Shown: one piece after another, positions 17,357 to 26,618 of the stretch
Numbering within the stretch: the first letter of the stretch is position 1
How the letters are laid out: each line of letters opens with the position of its first letter
From: an uncultured Clostridium sp.
GTDB taxonomy: Bacteria; Bacillota; Clostridia; TANB77; CAG-508
DNA length: 50,284 nt
NCBI GenBank assembly: GCA_948471055.1
Contig: CAOKQZ010000004.1
Coordinates: 73,331-123,614 of the forward strand
Reading direction: 5' to 3'
The notes under the pieces: generated by a model
Database searches by the model: none
Seen by the model: only the letters and a program-made list of their open reading frames with translations
What the model was told of the DNA's origin: nothing
Position numbers and translations under genes: made by a program

Positions 17357-18211
17357 ATGAAAACATTAGTAATCGATAAAAAATATGATAATAAAAAATT
17401 AAATATGGTTTTGCAAAATGAATTTCCGGATTTATTGCTTTCTACAATTTATAAAACCTTGCGAAAGAAGGATATTAAAGTAAATGGAAAACGCATTAGT
17501 AGTGAAGTTATTTTACATACTGGGGATGTTCTTGAAGTTTATATTGTGGATGATTTATTGTATCCAAAAAAAGAAATTTCGGTTGTGTATGAAGATGAAT
17601 TTATTTTGCTTATCAATAAGCCTTCTGGTTTAGAAGTACTTGGAGAAAATAGTGTAACCTCTCTTCTTTCGAAAGAAAGGTGTTTTGCCGTTTATCCTTG
17701 CCACCGTTTAGATAGAAATACCACAGGTCTTGTATTGTTTGCAAAAAGCAAAGAAGTTCAAACCATTTTATTTGATAAGTTTAAAAATGGAGAAATTCAA
17801 AAACATTATGTTTGCCATATCTATGGCATTCCAAACAAAAAAAAGCAAACCCTAACTTCGTATCTATTTAAAGATGCCAAAAAATCAATGGTATACCTAT
17901 CCGATACCCCAAAAACAGGGTATCGTAAAATTGTAACAAGTTATGAAGTACGAAAAGAATTTACTAACAATACCTGCTTACTCGATGTTACTTTACATAC
18001 TGGTAGAACTCATCAAATTCGTGCCCACCTTGCCCATATTGGTTATCCCATCATTGGAGATGGCAAATACGGAAAAAACGAAATCAACAAACAATTCCAA
18101 GCAAAAACCCAAAAGTTATGCAGTTACAAAATCAAATTTAATTTTAACGAAGATACTAATATCCTAAATTATCTAAACCACAAAGAATTTGAAATTGATT
18201 ATAAGATGTAA
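17357..18211 (+). CDS. RluA-family 23S rRNA/tRNA pseudouridine synthase
   Basis: Converts uridine to pseudouridine in structured RNA; the target cannot be told from sequence. 284 residues. An N-terminal S4-like RNA-binding part (LLLSTIYKTLRKKDIKVNGK, about 26-45) precedes the catalytic domain, with HRLDRNTTGLVLFAKS (Asp119 the expected catalytic residue) and the closing motif TGRTHQIRAHLAHIGYPIIGD. The start is the ATG at 17357; the TTG upstream at 17342 lies inside the -10 region of the promoter. The mRNA appears leaderless. A relic of a second copy lies on the same strand 0.9 kb upstream. It is one of the few plus-strand genes here. Confidence 0.92.
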   Translation: MKTLVIDKKYDNKKLNMVLQNEFPDLLLSTIYKTLRKKDIKVNGKRISSEVILHTGDVLEVYIVDDLLYPKKEISVVYEDEFILLINKPSGLEVLGENSVTSLLSKERCFAVYPCHRLDRNTTGLVLFAKSKEVQTILFDKFKNGEIQKHYVCHIYGIPNKKKQTLTSYLFKDAKKSMVYLSDTPKTGYRKIVTSYEVRKEFTNNTCLLDVTLHTGRTHQIRAHLAHIGYPIIGDGKYGKNEINKQFQAKTQKLCSYKIKFNFNEDTNILNYLNHKEFEIDYKM

Positions 18212-18225
18212 GATTATTCTTGCCA

Positions 18226-18270
18226 AAGTAACAAAGAAGAAAACTATGCCAGCTTTCCTCTTTGTTACTT
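18226..18270 (+). terminator. Hairpin after the RluA gene
   Basis: AAGTAACAAAG/CTTTGTTACTT forms an 11-bp stem, extended by weaker pairing toward the loop, 15 bases after the stop. The T tract behind it is poor, so efficiency is uncertain. Confidence 0.55.
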
Positions 18271-18388
18271 AATATTTGTTGCTTATCACATTTTTCTTAT
18301 TAATATAAGTGGTTTTTATCACATCTTCTTGATCCATATAAATTTTTATCATTTCTTTTTTATATTTCTTACTTAATTCCCTATATAG

Positions 18389-18422
18389 AAAAAACAGGAA
18401 GTATTATTTCTCCCTGTTTTTT
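18389..18422 (-). terminator. Terminator after the 136-residue gene
   Basis: AAAAAACAGG/CCTGTTTTTT with a 14-base loop and T run on both strands; it lies about 40 bases past the minus-strand stop at 18460. It could also serve the plus-strand RluA gene. Confidence 0.75.
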
Positions 18423-18459
18423 AAGTTTGTTTGATAGTTTGCTAAAATTGACTTAAATC

Positions 18460-18870
18460 TCATTCTGCTTTTTTGTACTTTTTTACTCCATCCACACTAT
18501 TTTCTTGCAAGTAGCCAGATTGAACTAAATATCTTAAAATAGACGACATTCCAGTCTTGCCTAATTCACTTGGCAAATTTCTGTTTAGATCCTTTCTTGT
18601 TAATTCTTTTCCAGAATTTTCTTCAAAAATCTTCTTAATTTCGCCAGTTAACCCTTTGCAAGATTTTGATGTTGATTGTTTCTTTTCTCTTGAAACTTGA
18701 ACCTGCTCTTCTTTATTCTCAAATTCTACCTCTTGCAATAACCGCTTTTTCATTGCAACTTCGAAAAATTTTGAAGCAACCTCTTCGCTTATAGTAAGAG
18801 TTATATCTTCTTTCGTTATTGATAATAACTCCCTTATTGCTGCTACCGATTTAAGTGTTATTTGTACCAT
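18460..18870 (-). CDS. Hypothetical protein with a C-terminal winged-helix-like region
   Basis: 136 residues from the ATG at 18870 (GGGAG ahead); a longer frame to 18909 has no ribosome site. The N-terminal half is a helical segment with ITKEDITLTISEEVASKFFEVA. A Lys/Ser/Gln-rich linker follows. The end, LTRKDLNRNLPSELGKTGMSS, then ILRYLVQSGYLQ and DGVKKYKK, has the spacing of a winged helix (helix, recognition helix, beta wing). I infer a small DNA-binding regulator; the regulated genes are unknown. It stands alone between two spacers. Confidence 0.6.
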   Translation of the reverse strand: MVQITLKSVAAIRELLSITKEDITLTISEEVASKFFEVAMKKRLLQEVEFENKEEQVQVSREKKQSTSKSCKGLTGEIKKIFEENSGKELTRKDLNRNLPSELGKTGMSSILRYLVQSGYLQENSVDGVKKYKKAE

Positions 18871-19059
18871 TTTCTTCTCCCTTCTGTCTAACCTCGTCAA
18901 TTTTAGCATTTCTATCCTTCTCTTACTATAGAATATTCATGTAAAATCACACACGATATATTTCTATTTACATGTGATAACACTTATACATTATATCATG
19001 ATTTTATGTTGATTACAATTGTTTTATGTCCTTTTCTGTTATCTTGTTGTATTTATACT

Positions 19060-20784
19060 TTATTTCTCCTCTAATATCTTCTTAATCTCCTCAAACCTCT
19101 TTACCTTTTGTGTTGTGGTTTTAATCATTGGTTCATCGGTTATGATGATTTCCCTTATGTATTTATAAGGTGGCATGGTTTTATTGATTTGTTTGATGTC
19201 TTGCCAAATTTTTTGTTGTAATTCTTCTTTTGATATTTCCTCAAAGGTTTCTTCTACATATTCCTTACTATACACAATTTTAGCAGCTAAATCTAAATCA
19301 TCGTCTTTGGTAGGAATACCAAAAACCATATTTTCTGCTACGTATGGAAGTTTAGCAATTAATACTTCTAATTCTTCTGGGTAGATGTTTTTTCCGTTTT
19401 TCATAACAATGACATTCTTTTTTCGTCCTGTGATGAACAAAAATCCGTCAGAGTCGATATACCCTAAATCTCCTGTATGGAACCAGCCATCTACTAATAC
19501 TTCTTTGGTTGCCTCTTCATTTTCAAAATAGCCTAGCATAACATTTGGACCTTTGGCAATTACTTCTCCAATTCCCTCTTCATTTGGTTCAAAAATCTGA
19601 ATTTCTACATTTTTTAATGGGAAACCAACGGAACCATAACGAATATTTTCATCGTTTTCTGCTGTAATGACTGGCGATGTCTCGGTTAAACCATATCCTT
19701 GAACCGTTTCAATTCCAAAATTCGTAAAGTTTTCTACTACAGTTTTATCGATTGCTGCTGCACCGCTTACTGCCATTCGAAGTCCACCTAAATTTGTAAT
19801 AATATCTTTAAATAGCTTTCTTCGAATATCAATTTTAAATTTTAATAGAAAATTACTAACTTTTGTTGCTATTTTAATTAGCTTCGTTTTTCCTTGTTTG
19901 TCGATTTCTTTTAAAATCTTTTTATTCATTGCCTCTAATAATAACGGCACGCACACAAAAATCGTTACATGATATTCTTGTAAATTCTTTTGAATATATT
20001 TTAATCCATCACAAAAAACATTGCTAACCCCATTGCTAATAAAGAATAATAGCCCTGTTGAACCAAACGTATGGTGTAGTGGTAAAAAGGCTAGGTTTCG
20101 GTCGGTTGGGTAAATTTCAATAATCGAATTTAAGGCATGTATATTGGAAACAATATTTTTTTGCGATAACATAACAGCTTTGGAAGCCGAAGTTGTTCCC
20201 GAAGTAAATAAAATAATGTTCATACTTTCTGGGTCAATGGTAGTCTGTTCAAAACGAGTATCACCCTTTTCCAATAACTCTTCTCCAGTTTTTAATAAAT
20301 CCGCAAACGACAAAACGCCTTCTTTGTTTGGTTCGTCCATGCAAATATAGTATTCTAAATCGGTTGTACCATTTGCCTTAATTTTTTCCATTGTTTCACT
20401 ATACTTATTTTCAAAAACAACCGCATTTGCATAACTTCTTTGTAATAACCCCTCTATTTCACCAAATGGCAAAGACTTATCTAATGGCACCACAATTCCT
20501 ACTCCACATAAAGTAGCAAGATATGCCAAACACCATTCATAACGATTATTCGCAATAATCGCAATCCTTTTTCCATGTAAGCCTAACTCCATAAATGCCG
20601 TTCCTAACTTATTAATATCTTCTTGCAACTGTTGGTAAGTAATATTTTGATAATGCACTTCTCCATCTCTTTTTTCTTTTACAATAAAGGCAATATTCTT
20701 AGGAAACCTACGAACCGTATCCTTCACCAATTCTCGAATGTCACGATACTCCCTTGCTTCATACAATACTCTTTTTTTATTCAT
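19060..20784 (-). CDS. Long-chain acyl-CoA synthetase / AMP-dependent ligase
   Basis: Adenylates a carboxylic acid and transfers it to CoA; here probably fatty acids. 574 residues from the ATG at 20784 with AAAGGAG 8 bases ahead. Family motifs are the phosphate loop ILFTSGTTSASKAVMLS, then GYGLTETSP, GWFHTGDLGYIDSDGF and KNVIVMKNGKNIYPEELE, plus the C-terminal lysine region TTTQKVKR. The loop reads TSASKAV instead of the more common TGxPKGV, still with the conserved Lys. No fatty-acid genes are nearby and it seems to be transcribed alone. Confidence 0.9.
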   Translation of the reverse strand: MNKKRVLYEAREYRDIRELVKDTVRRFPKNIAFIVKEKRDGEVHYQNITYQQLQEDINKLGTAFMELGLHGKRIAIIANNRYEWCLAYLATLCGVGIVVPLDKSLPFGEIEGLLQRSYANAVVFENKYSETMEKIKANGTTDLEYYICMDEPNKEGVLSFADLLKTGEELLEKGDTRFEQTTIDPESMNIILFTSGTTSASKAVMLSQKNIVSNIHALNSIIEIYPTDRNLAFLPLHHTFGSTGLLFFISNGVSNVFCDGLKYIQKNLQEYHVTIFVCVPLLLEAMNKKILKEIDKQGKTKLIKIATKVSNFLLKFKIDIRRKLFKDIITNLGGLRMAVSGAAAIDKTVVENFTNFGIETVQGYGLTETSPVITAENDENIRYGSVGFPLKNVEIQIFEPNEEGIGEVIAKGPNVMLGYFENEEATKEVLVDGWFHTGDLGYIDSDGFLFITGRKKNVIVMKNGKNIYPEELEVLIAKLPYVAENMVFGIPTKDDDLDLAAKIVYSKEYVEETFEEISKEELQQKIWQDIKQINKTMPPYKYIREIIITDEPMIKTTTQKVKRFEEIKKILEEK

Positions 20785-20867
20785 ATACCAATCTCCTTTT
20801 TCTAATCTATTTCTATCATACACGAGATAAGCTTATTTTACTATTGTACTGTGCGGTCGGTGGAAAT

Positions 20868-20903
20868 TAAAAAAACAGAAAATCCGGTAGAAAGCTTCTA
20901 CCG
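20868..20903 (-). terminator. Terminator after the GT2 operon
   Basis: CGGTAGAAAGCTTCTACCG is a perfect palindrome at 20885-20903, directly past the glycosyltransferase stop, and is followed on the minus strand by TTTTCTGTTTTTTT. It separates this operon from the acyl-CoA synthetase gene. Confidence 0.8.
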
Positions 20904-20911
20904 AACTAGTT

Positions 20912-21595
20912 TTAGAATATTATATACCGTATAATTGTTTTTAAATGCCTCACTCCATCACGAAAAGATCTTAAATGCGATCTCTTATTTCGTTTGTCCT
21001 TATAAAAATTGATTGGTATTTCTTTTATTGCTAAATTGCTTTTTTTAGCTTTTATCAGCATTTCAGTTGCATATTCCATTCCTTCTGCTTGACAATCTAA
21101 TCCATTTATTTTTTCAGTCACATAGCCTCGCATTCCACAATTAATATCTCCAACTTGTATATGATATTTTTTCTTAACCATCCATGATAGTATTGGAGTT
21201 CCGATATAACGATGTATCCATTTCATTGAACCTTTTTCCATTTTTCCTTCTAATCGATTGCCAATTACAAGATCATTTCCCAGTTTTAATTCCTCTATAA
21301 ATCTCTTTGCCTCTAAAAAATTGTAACTATCATCTGCATCTCCCATTAACACATATTTTCCCTTTGCTGTTTTACTTCCTTGTATTAATGTACTACCATA
21401 TCCTTTCTTTTGTACTTGAACTACTCTTGCTCCCATTTTTTTTGCTATTGATGCTGTTTCGTCTGTACTATTATTATCTGCAATTAAAACTTCTCCATCT
21501 ATTTTTTCCTTTTTCAAAAACATATTTGCTTTTTCTACACACACTTTAATTGTTGTTTCTTCATTTCGTGCGGGAATTAGAATTGTTAGTTCCAT
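20912..21595 (-). CDS. Family 2 glycosyltransferase, DPM1-like
   Basis: 227 residues of a GT-A fold. It opens MELTILIPARNEETTIKVCV, has DNNSTDET and the metal-binding GDADDSYN, and ends in a basic region (KDKRNKRSHLRSFRDGVRHL). There is no membrane anchor beyond the last hydrophobic residues (IIRYIIF). The family transfers sugars from nucleotide-sugars to lipid carriers, often undecaprenyl phosphate, in the cytoplasm. Its start overlaps the stop of the upstream membrane-protein gene by 10 bases, so the two are translated together; that protein is the likely sugar-lipid partner. Confidence 0.88.
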   Translation of the reverse strand: MELTILIPARNEETTIKVCVEKANMFLKKEKIDGEVLIADNNSTDETASIAKKMGARVVQVQKKGYGSTLIQGSKTAKGKYVLMGDADDSYNFLEAKRFIEELKLGNDLVIGNRLEGKMEKGSMKWIHRYIGTPILSWMVKKKYHIQVGDINCGMRGYVTEKINGLDCQAEGMEYATEMLIKAKKSNLAIKEIPINFYKDKRNKRSHLRSFRDGVRHLKTIIRYIIF

Positions 21596-22906
21596 ATTTT
21601 TCTCCTAATTATCTTCTTTATTTTCAAAGTTTGTTCTTTCCAAAAATTAAAATCGATACTATATATCATCGCTAATATTAGTGCTATAATAGTTACCATT
21701 TGACTTCGAAATGTAAAAAAAGAATGCATGTATGAATGGTTTGCAAGTATACTATATCGTATATATGGTATTATACCAATCATTAGTAATATGCTAGATA
21801 GCCATAGTTTTTTCATATCTTTTTTTCGAATCAAAATGATTTCTACTATTAGTAAAATGATTAATCCTTTACTTAAATTTCTTTCGGAATCAAATAAATA
21901 TAATGTTGTTAGATTTCTTTTAATTGCTTCCCAAAATAGCTTTTCATTTTTTCCTAGCACTTGTCCATCAATTCTAAATCTTGCCTGTTCTATAACATAG
22001 TCAAATGCGTTTATTTTTAATACAAATGATGCTATCATCCATTTGGCAAACCACATAGCAGTATAACTTATCCCCCATAAAAATAAGGTTTGTATGACAA
22101 ATATGATTGATTGTTTTATATTTATTATTTTTTTGTTTTTTATTTGTAATATTAATACTATTATCATTGGTACTAATACTGTAATAATCTCTGTTGTTAA
22201 GAAATCAAAAAAACATGTTAACATTCCTGCTATAAAAAATAAGATATTTCGTTTTTTCTTGTTATCATTCCATATAACAGCTAATATGCTCACTATCAGC
22301 ATAATGTAATATGTCCATGTATATTCCAAACAAAATGGTACAAATATGGCTACTGTCATAATAAGACTTATTATGAATGCAATTGCTAATGCAATTAGTT
22401 TTTTCTTGAATAATAGTGTGATTAAAATAATGGTTAGTATGGTTAACATTATTGCATTAAAATAATAAATTTGTCCTAAATTCATAAATATGAGTAATAT
22501 CTTTACAATTCCGAGTTGAACCATGCCAATAACGAAGATACTGAATATTTCCTTCGTATTGGTTATCTACTAGTTCTTTAAAATCATAACTAATTATTGT
22601 ATTGGTGATTTTCCATTTTGAATTTTTCATATAATATTTTGCTTCTAATATCGATTTTAGTGGCTGATCTTCCTTTGAACAGCAAATAATATTTAAAATC
22701 ATTGCATCTGCGTATGGGTGTAAAAAAGTATACGGCTTTGTTCTTACTACTTTTTCAATTTCTCTTTTTGTACGAAAACAAGATGTTGATTCTTTTATAT
22801 TTTCGTTGACTAGTTTCTTGGGAATTTTTGTGGTTATTATTAGGAATAATATGCATAACAATAATACTCCACAAAACCATATACTATATGTTAATATTTT
22901 TTTCAT
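21586..22906 (-). CDS. Polytopic membrane protein, GT partner, split by a +1 frameshift at CGG
   Basis: Two frames join into one ~440-residue protein. The first (from 22906) starts MKKILTYSIWFCGVLLLCIL, has one helix and an extracytoplasmic region ending GNIQYLRYWHGST. The second continues IVKILLIFMNLGQIYYF and about nine more helices to a basic tail (LKIKKIIRRKIWN). At the joint the codons are TCA ACT CGG A ATT GTA AAG; the CGG is at 22511-22513 and +1 reading gives STxIVKILL. Total length 1321 bases equals 3n+1, as required. RYWHG before the next helix fits membrane proteins that sit beside GT2 enzymes. I infer a lipid-linked sugar transferase of the GT-C type or a related partner; the sugar is unknown. 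Confidence 0.72.
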
Positions 22907-22921
22907 AAAACACTCTTTTTC

Positions 22922-23392
22922 CTATGTTTTTGGTGTAACAGCACTTACTCCACATCCATCAAACATACTTTCTTTTTTCTCAGCTTCTTTCCATTTTTCT
23001 CCTACTAAAATACTTGTTAAATTACTACTTTCTGCAAACATATATGACATATTTGTTACATTTGATGTGTCAATATTACTTACATCTATTTCTGTTAAAT
23101 CTTCACCTGCTAAGTAAAACCAATATGCTGTACTCACTGGTGAAATCTTATCTACAATTTTCACTTCATTAATATCCCAAGACGCGGGACGACATCCATC
23201 ATATTCTATCCAAGGTGGATAATTACGATCCTCTATTGACCAGATTTCATTTCCGACATTTCCACAATCTTTCCATAATGTTAGTTCATCAGAATTCTCT
23301 ACATAATTTTCATTACTTGACAAAGTTTGATTTTGCAAATAACACAGTCGTATATGGTTTTCTCTCATTTTTGTACATAAATGTTTCTGCAA
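22922..23392 (-). CDS. BspA-like surface-protein fragment (DUF285 repeat)
   Basis: The C-terminal half carries LTEIDVSNIDTSNVTNMSYM, the hallmark of DUF285/BspA leucine-rich-like repeats found on gut surface proteins. Upstream is a stretch with WSIEDRNYPPWIEYDG and SWDINEVKIVDKIS. Only about one repeat is present, and the protein ends shortly after (DGCGVSAVTPKT), so this is much shorter than family members. The N-terminus is doubtful: no ribosome site precedes any ATG in this frame, while MLEQVKRKIAETFMYKN in the neighbouring frame (from 23417) has a purine-rich leader but stops after 34 codons. No CGG lies in that overlap. It is probably a remnant. The 255 bases upstream of it show nothing recognisable. 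Confidence 0.5.
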   Translation of the reverse strand: MQKHLCTKMRENHIRLCYLQNQTLSSNENYVENSDELTLWKDCGNVGNEIWSIEDRNYPPWIEYDGCRPASWDINEVKIVDKISPVSTAYWFYLAGEDLTEIDVSNIDTSNVTNMSYMFAESSNLTSILVGEKWKEAEKKESMFDGCGVSAVTPKT

Positions 23393-23647
23393 TTTTTCTT
23401 TTTACTTGTTCTAACATTTCTCTTGTTCCCTTCTCTCAATTTTTTCCTATTGTTTACATTTTTTCCATAAATATGCACTTTTATCTTACTTTTTCCATTA
23501 ATAATAGCACTATAGCTATTATTATGATTAATCCAATATATTTGCGCATTTATTTATGTCCTTACTTTATCATTGTGCGTAAATATTGTCAAGAGTATTT
23601 AGCAAATTAAATTCTACAAATACTAACTATTTTCTTACAAACTTATG

Positions 23648-24908
23648 TCAATTTCGAATTCGTAATATCTGTCCGGGGATAGATTAAGTTTGGATTTCGG
23701 ATTTGGTTGATTCTTACAAGGTTTGCTACTGTTGTGTGGTAGCGGTTAGCAATATAGGTTAAGTTATCTCCTCTTCCCACTCGATAATAGGTAGAACCTG
23801 AGGCATGTGCATCATTTGGGCGTATATCCCTTCTAATTAGTAGCACTTGGCCGGGATAGATTAAGTTTGGATTTGCTATGTTGTTTAGCATAACAATGCT
23901 ATTTATTGTCGTTCCATATCTTCTTGCAATATTCCATAAGTTATCTCCTCTTCTTACTACATAAGTGGTAGATGTGGTTGAACTTGGCTCTGTGTTTGGT
24001 TTATCTGAAGTAGTAACTTGAATTTGTATTACTTCACCCGGGTAAATTAAATTTGGATTTTGAATATGGTTTAATGCGACAATTTGCTCTACGGTAGTTC
24101 CATACCAAGAAGCAATTTTGGATAACGTATCTCCTCGTTTTACGGTATAAGATACCACATTTTGAATTTCACCTGGATTTGGATTATTGGGTTTTGGAAT
24201 TTCACCAGAATTTGATAAGAAAATCCCTTCCGTAAATCGGTCTAAATCAACATCCCCTCTAATTCCGTCGATTCTTCCTTTATCCCAATATTGAAACCCT
24301 ACCCAATTTTCCCATTTTCCATTATCTCTTGGTGTATTTACTCCATATTCCGCTACCCATAAGGGGTACCTACTTGCTAATTCATAAGAAAAAATGGTTC
24401 TTGCATCATAGGCATTGGAATAAATAACCATTTCTTTTCCTGTTAATTCTCTTGTTTTTTCTAAGAATACTCGAGATATATTATTAATTTCATAAGTGCT
24501 CAAATTTCCAAAAACTTCAAAATCCATGGCAAGCCTACAATTTGGTTGTGTTCCTGCAATCACTCTACTAAAAAATTCGGCTTCTTTTATTGCCTCTTCT
24601 TCACTTCTTGCTCGTACAAAGTGGTAAAAGCCTATGTTTAATCCATTTGCCTTTGCTCCTTCATAATTATTTCGAAATTCTGGATCTTCTAAATGTTGTC
24701 CTTCGCTTGACTTTATGTACACAACATCAATTCCCGCTTCTTTTACAGCACGATAATCAATTCTTCCTTGATAGGAACTTACATCAATTCCTTGGTAAAT
24801 AACATCTCCTGCCGGTGATAGTGCATATGTTATGTTAGAATACATTGCAAATGATGATAAAAGTAATAACCATATTAAGAAAATAACTTTTATTAATTTT
24901 TTTCTCAT
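23648..24908 (-). CDS. GH25 lysozyme with three LysM domains; stop region reached by a +1 frameshift at CGG
   Basis: Secreted muramidase. The start is the ATG at 24908 after GGGAGG. A signal peptide (MRKKLIKVIFLIWLLLLSSF) is followed by the GH25 domain, with DVSSYQGRIDYRAVKEAGID, YIKSSEGQHLEDPEF, NIGFYHFVRA and the catalytic MDFE. Three LysM peptidoglycan-binding modules follow, each ending NPNLIYPG. In the third module the zero frame reads NPNLIYP, then CGG ACA..., ending RTDITNSKLT. Reading +1 at that CGG (23673-23675) gives YPGQILRIRN and a stop at 23648, matching YPGQVLLIR and YPGEVIQIQ in modules two and one. The sister repeats inside one protein thus show what residue is intended: glycine. 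Confidence 0.85.
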
Positions 24909-24982
24909 AAATAACCTCCCAAGCACAAAAATAGAGTAGATATTTTCTACTCTATCTTATGAAATATGGCTTGTTTTGGTTA

Positions 24983-25939
24983 TTACACGATAAATAATCC
25001 TGCCATATAAATAGCATATATGATTAAATAGGCAAACCCATTGGTTTTGGTCATTTTGTTTTTTGCACCAATGAATGGAAATAGGGCTAATAATATGGTA
25101 CTAATAATTAATACTAAAATTTGATTGTTATAACTAATGCTATAAGTAATTGGTGTAATGGTTGCCGATAATCCTAATATTAGTAAAATATTGAATATAT
25201 TGGAACCTAGTATGTTTCCTATTGCAATATCACTATCGCCTTTGAAGGCTGCTGTTACTGAAGTTACTAGTTCTGGCAAGCTTGTCCCTATTGCAATAAT
25301 GGTTAAACTAATTACTTTTTCACTAATACCAAGTGTTTGTGCAATGGTAACAGCATGGTTTACGGTGAAATCGCCACCAATTTTTAAGCCTACAATTCCA
25401 AGTAAGATAAAAAAAATGGATTTTATAATAGAGGCTTTTTCTTCGGTTTGTACTTCTACCAAAGTATCTTTCTTCTCGAACTGTTCGCCTTTTTTTCCCA
25501 TGTAAATGGTGTAACCAATAAACAACACAAATAGAGCAATCATGATAGCCCCTTCTATTCTTGTAATATCTGCTCCTATATTGCATAAAACAAATAATAT
25601 CATGGTAACCACTAAAGTAAGTGGAATTTCAATTAATCTCGTTTCTTTCTTAAATTCAATTTCCTTTATGATAGCCGATAATCCTAGAATAAGTAATAAA
25701 TTACACAAATTGCTACCAATTACATTTCCTACTGCCATATCGGAATAGCCCTCTAAAGCAGAAGTAATGCTAACAAATAATTCCGGCATAGAGGTTCCAA
25801 TCGAAACAATCGTAAGCCCTATAATAATTTCTGGTATGTGAAAACGTTTTGCCACATGTGACGAACCTTCCACCAAAAAATCCGCTCCTTTGATTAACAA
25901 GCAAAACCCCAACGCAATCCACAAAATCTCTAAAACCAT
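24983..25939 (-). CDS. Calcium/sodium (YrbG-type) antiporter
   Basis: Membrane cation/proton or cation/sodium exchanger, about 318 residues from the ATG at 25939 (AGGAGGG ahead; a frame to 25960 overlaps that site). Ten or so helices hold two alpha repeats: IVSIGTSMPELFVSITSALE near the start and IAIGTSLPELVTSVTAAFKG in the second half, each followed by GNVIGSNLCNLLLILG or GNILGSNIFNILLILG. These conserved acidic and GSN motifs bind Ca2+ and Na+. It is divergent from the NfeD gene, with a large palindrome between. Confidence 0.92.
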   Translation of the reverse strand: MVLEILWIALGFCLLIKGADFLVEGSSHVAKRFHIPEIIIGLTIVSIGTSMPELFVSITSALEGYSDMAVGNVIGSNLCNLLLILGLSAIIKEIEFKKETRLIEIPLTLVVTMILFVLCNIGADITRIEGAIMIALFVLFIGYTIYMGKKGEQFEKKDTLVEVQTEEKASIIKSIFFILLGIVGLKIGGDFTVNHAVTIAQTLGISEKVISLTIIAIGTSLPELVTSVTAAFKGDSDIAIGNILGSNIFNILLILGLSATITPITYSISYNNQILVLIISTILLALFPFIGAKNKMTKTNGFAYLIIYAIYMAGLFIV

Positions 25940-26007
25940 ACCATCCCTCCTAATTTTCAAACATTACTATCTTACTCCTATTCTACTTACTTGTCAATTT
26001 TTCGCTT

Positions 26008-26059
26008 AAGGAAATTTCATGAAATATTATGATTTTGTAATATTTCATGAGTTTTCCTT
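26008..26059. promoter_or_regulatory. 22-bp near-perfect inverted repeat between divergent genes
   Basis: AAGGAAATTTCATGAAATAT and its mirror arm (26038-26059, 20 of 22 positions matching) enclose an 8-base loop. It lies between the 5' ends of the antiporter and NfeD genes, so it is not a terminator for either. It could be an operator or a site where the repeat forms a cruciform or RNA hairpin. Confidence 0.55.
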
Positions 26060-26101
26060 GTTTTTCGCTGTAAAACTATTTCTTTTTTCCATATTTTATA
26101 G

Positions 26102-26107
26102 TATAAT
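26102..26107 (+). promoter_or_regulatory. -10 box of the NfeD/SPFH operon
   Basis: Exact TATAAT 36 bases ahead of the NfeD start; the -35 region is poor. It lies just downstream of the inverted repeat at 26008-26059. Confidence 0.5.
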
Positions 26108-26142
26108 AGTACTGTAGTTTTAAAAAAGTGAGGTTGATGTTT

Positions 26143-26577
26143 ATGTGGCAAGTATGGTTAGTTATTTCTGGAGTTTGTTTTATTTTAGAAATTATTACAA
26201 TTGGTTTTTTAGTATTTTGGTTTGCCATTGGTGCTTTAATTACCGCTCTTGTTAGTTTGTTTACCAATAATATTATCATTCAAACCACTGTATTTGTCCT
26301 TAGTTCTACTGCCTTACTATTTCTTACAAAACCATTTGTGAGAAAATTTTCTAAAGAAGATAAAGTTCAAACCAATGCGTATTCTGTCATTGGGAAAAAA
26401 GGAATTATTACAAAGGAAATCTCAGAAAAAACAGGAATTGGCTTAGTTAGTATTGGTAGTGAGGTTTGGACTGCAAAAGCTTCTTCTTCTATTCCCAAAA
26501 ATAGTGAAGTCATCATAAAAGAAATCGATGGTGTAAAAGTAATTGTTGAACCTATTACAGAGCCTGTTTTAAAATAG
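26143..26577 (+). CDS. NfeD-family membrane protein
   Basis: 144 residues from the ATG at 26143 (GTGAGG about 9 bases ahead; earlier GTG and ATG codons in frame are too close to it). Two or three helices (WLVISGVCFILEIITIGFLV, LFTNNIIIQTTVFVLSSTAL) are followed by the OB-fold C-terminal domain with GKKGIITKEI, GLVSIGSEVWTAK and VKVIVEP. It is paired directly with an SPFH/stomatin gene, the classical arrangement. NfeD and stomatin-like partners form membrane scaffolds or lipid-raft-like assemblies; their exact role in this organism is unknown. Confidence 0.9.
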   Translation: MWQVWLVISGVCFILEIITIGFLVFWFAIGALITALVSLFTNNIIIQTTVFVLSSTALLFLTKPFVRKFSKEDKVQTNAYSVIGKKGIITKEISEKTGIGLVSIGSEVWTAKASSSIPKNSEVIIKEIDGVKVIVEPITEPVLK

Positions 26578-26618
26578 TTTTTGATATTTTTATATATATT
26601 TTTTAAGGAGGATTGATT

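Noticed and set aside
23393..23417. Joining MLEQVKRKIAETF to the BspA fragment by a CGG shift
   Set aside because: No in-frame CGG in the overlap and no conserved pattern links them.
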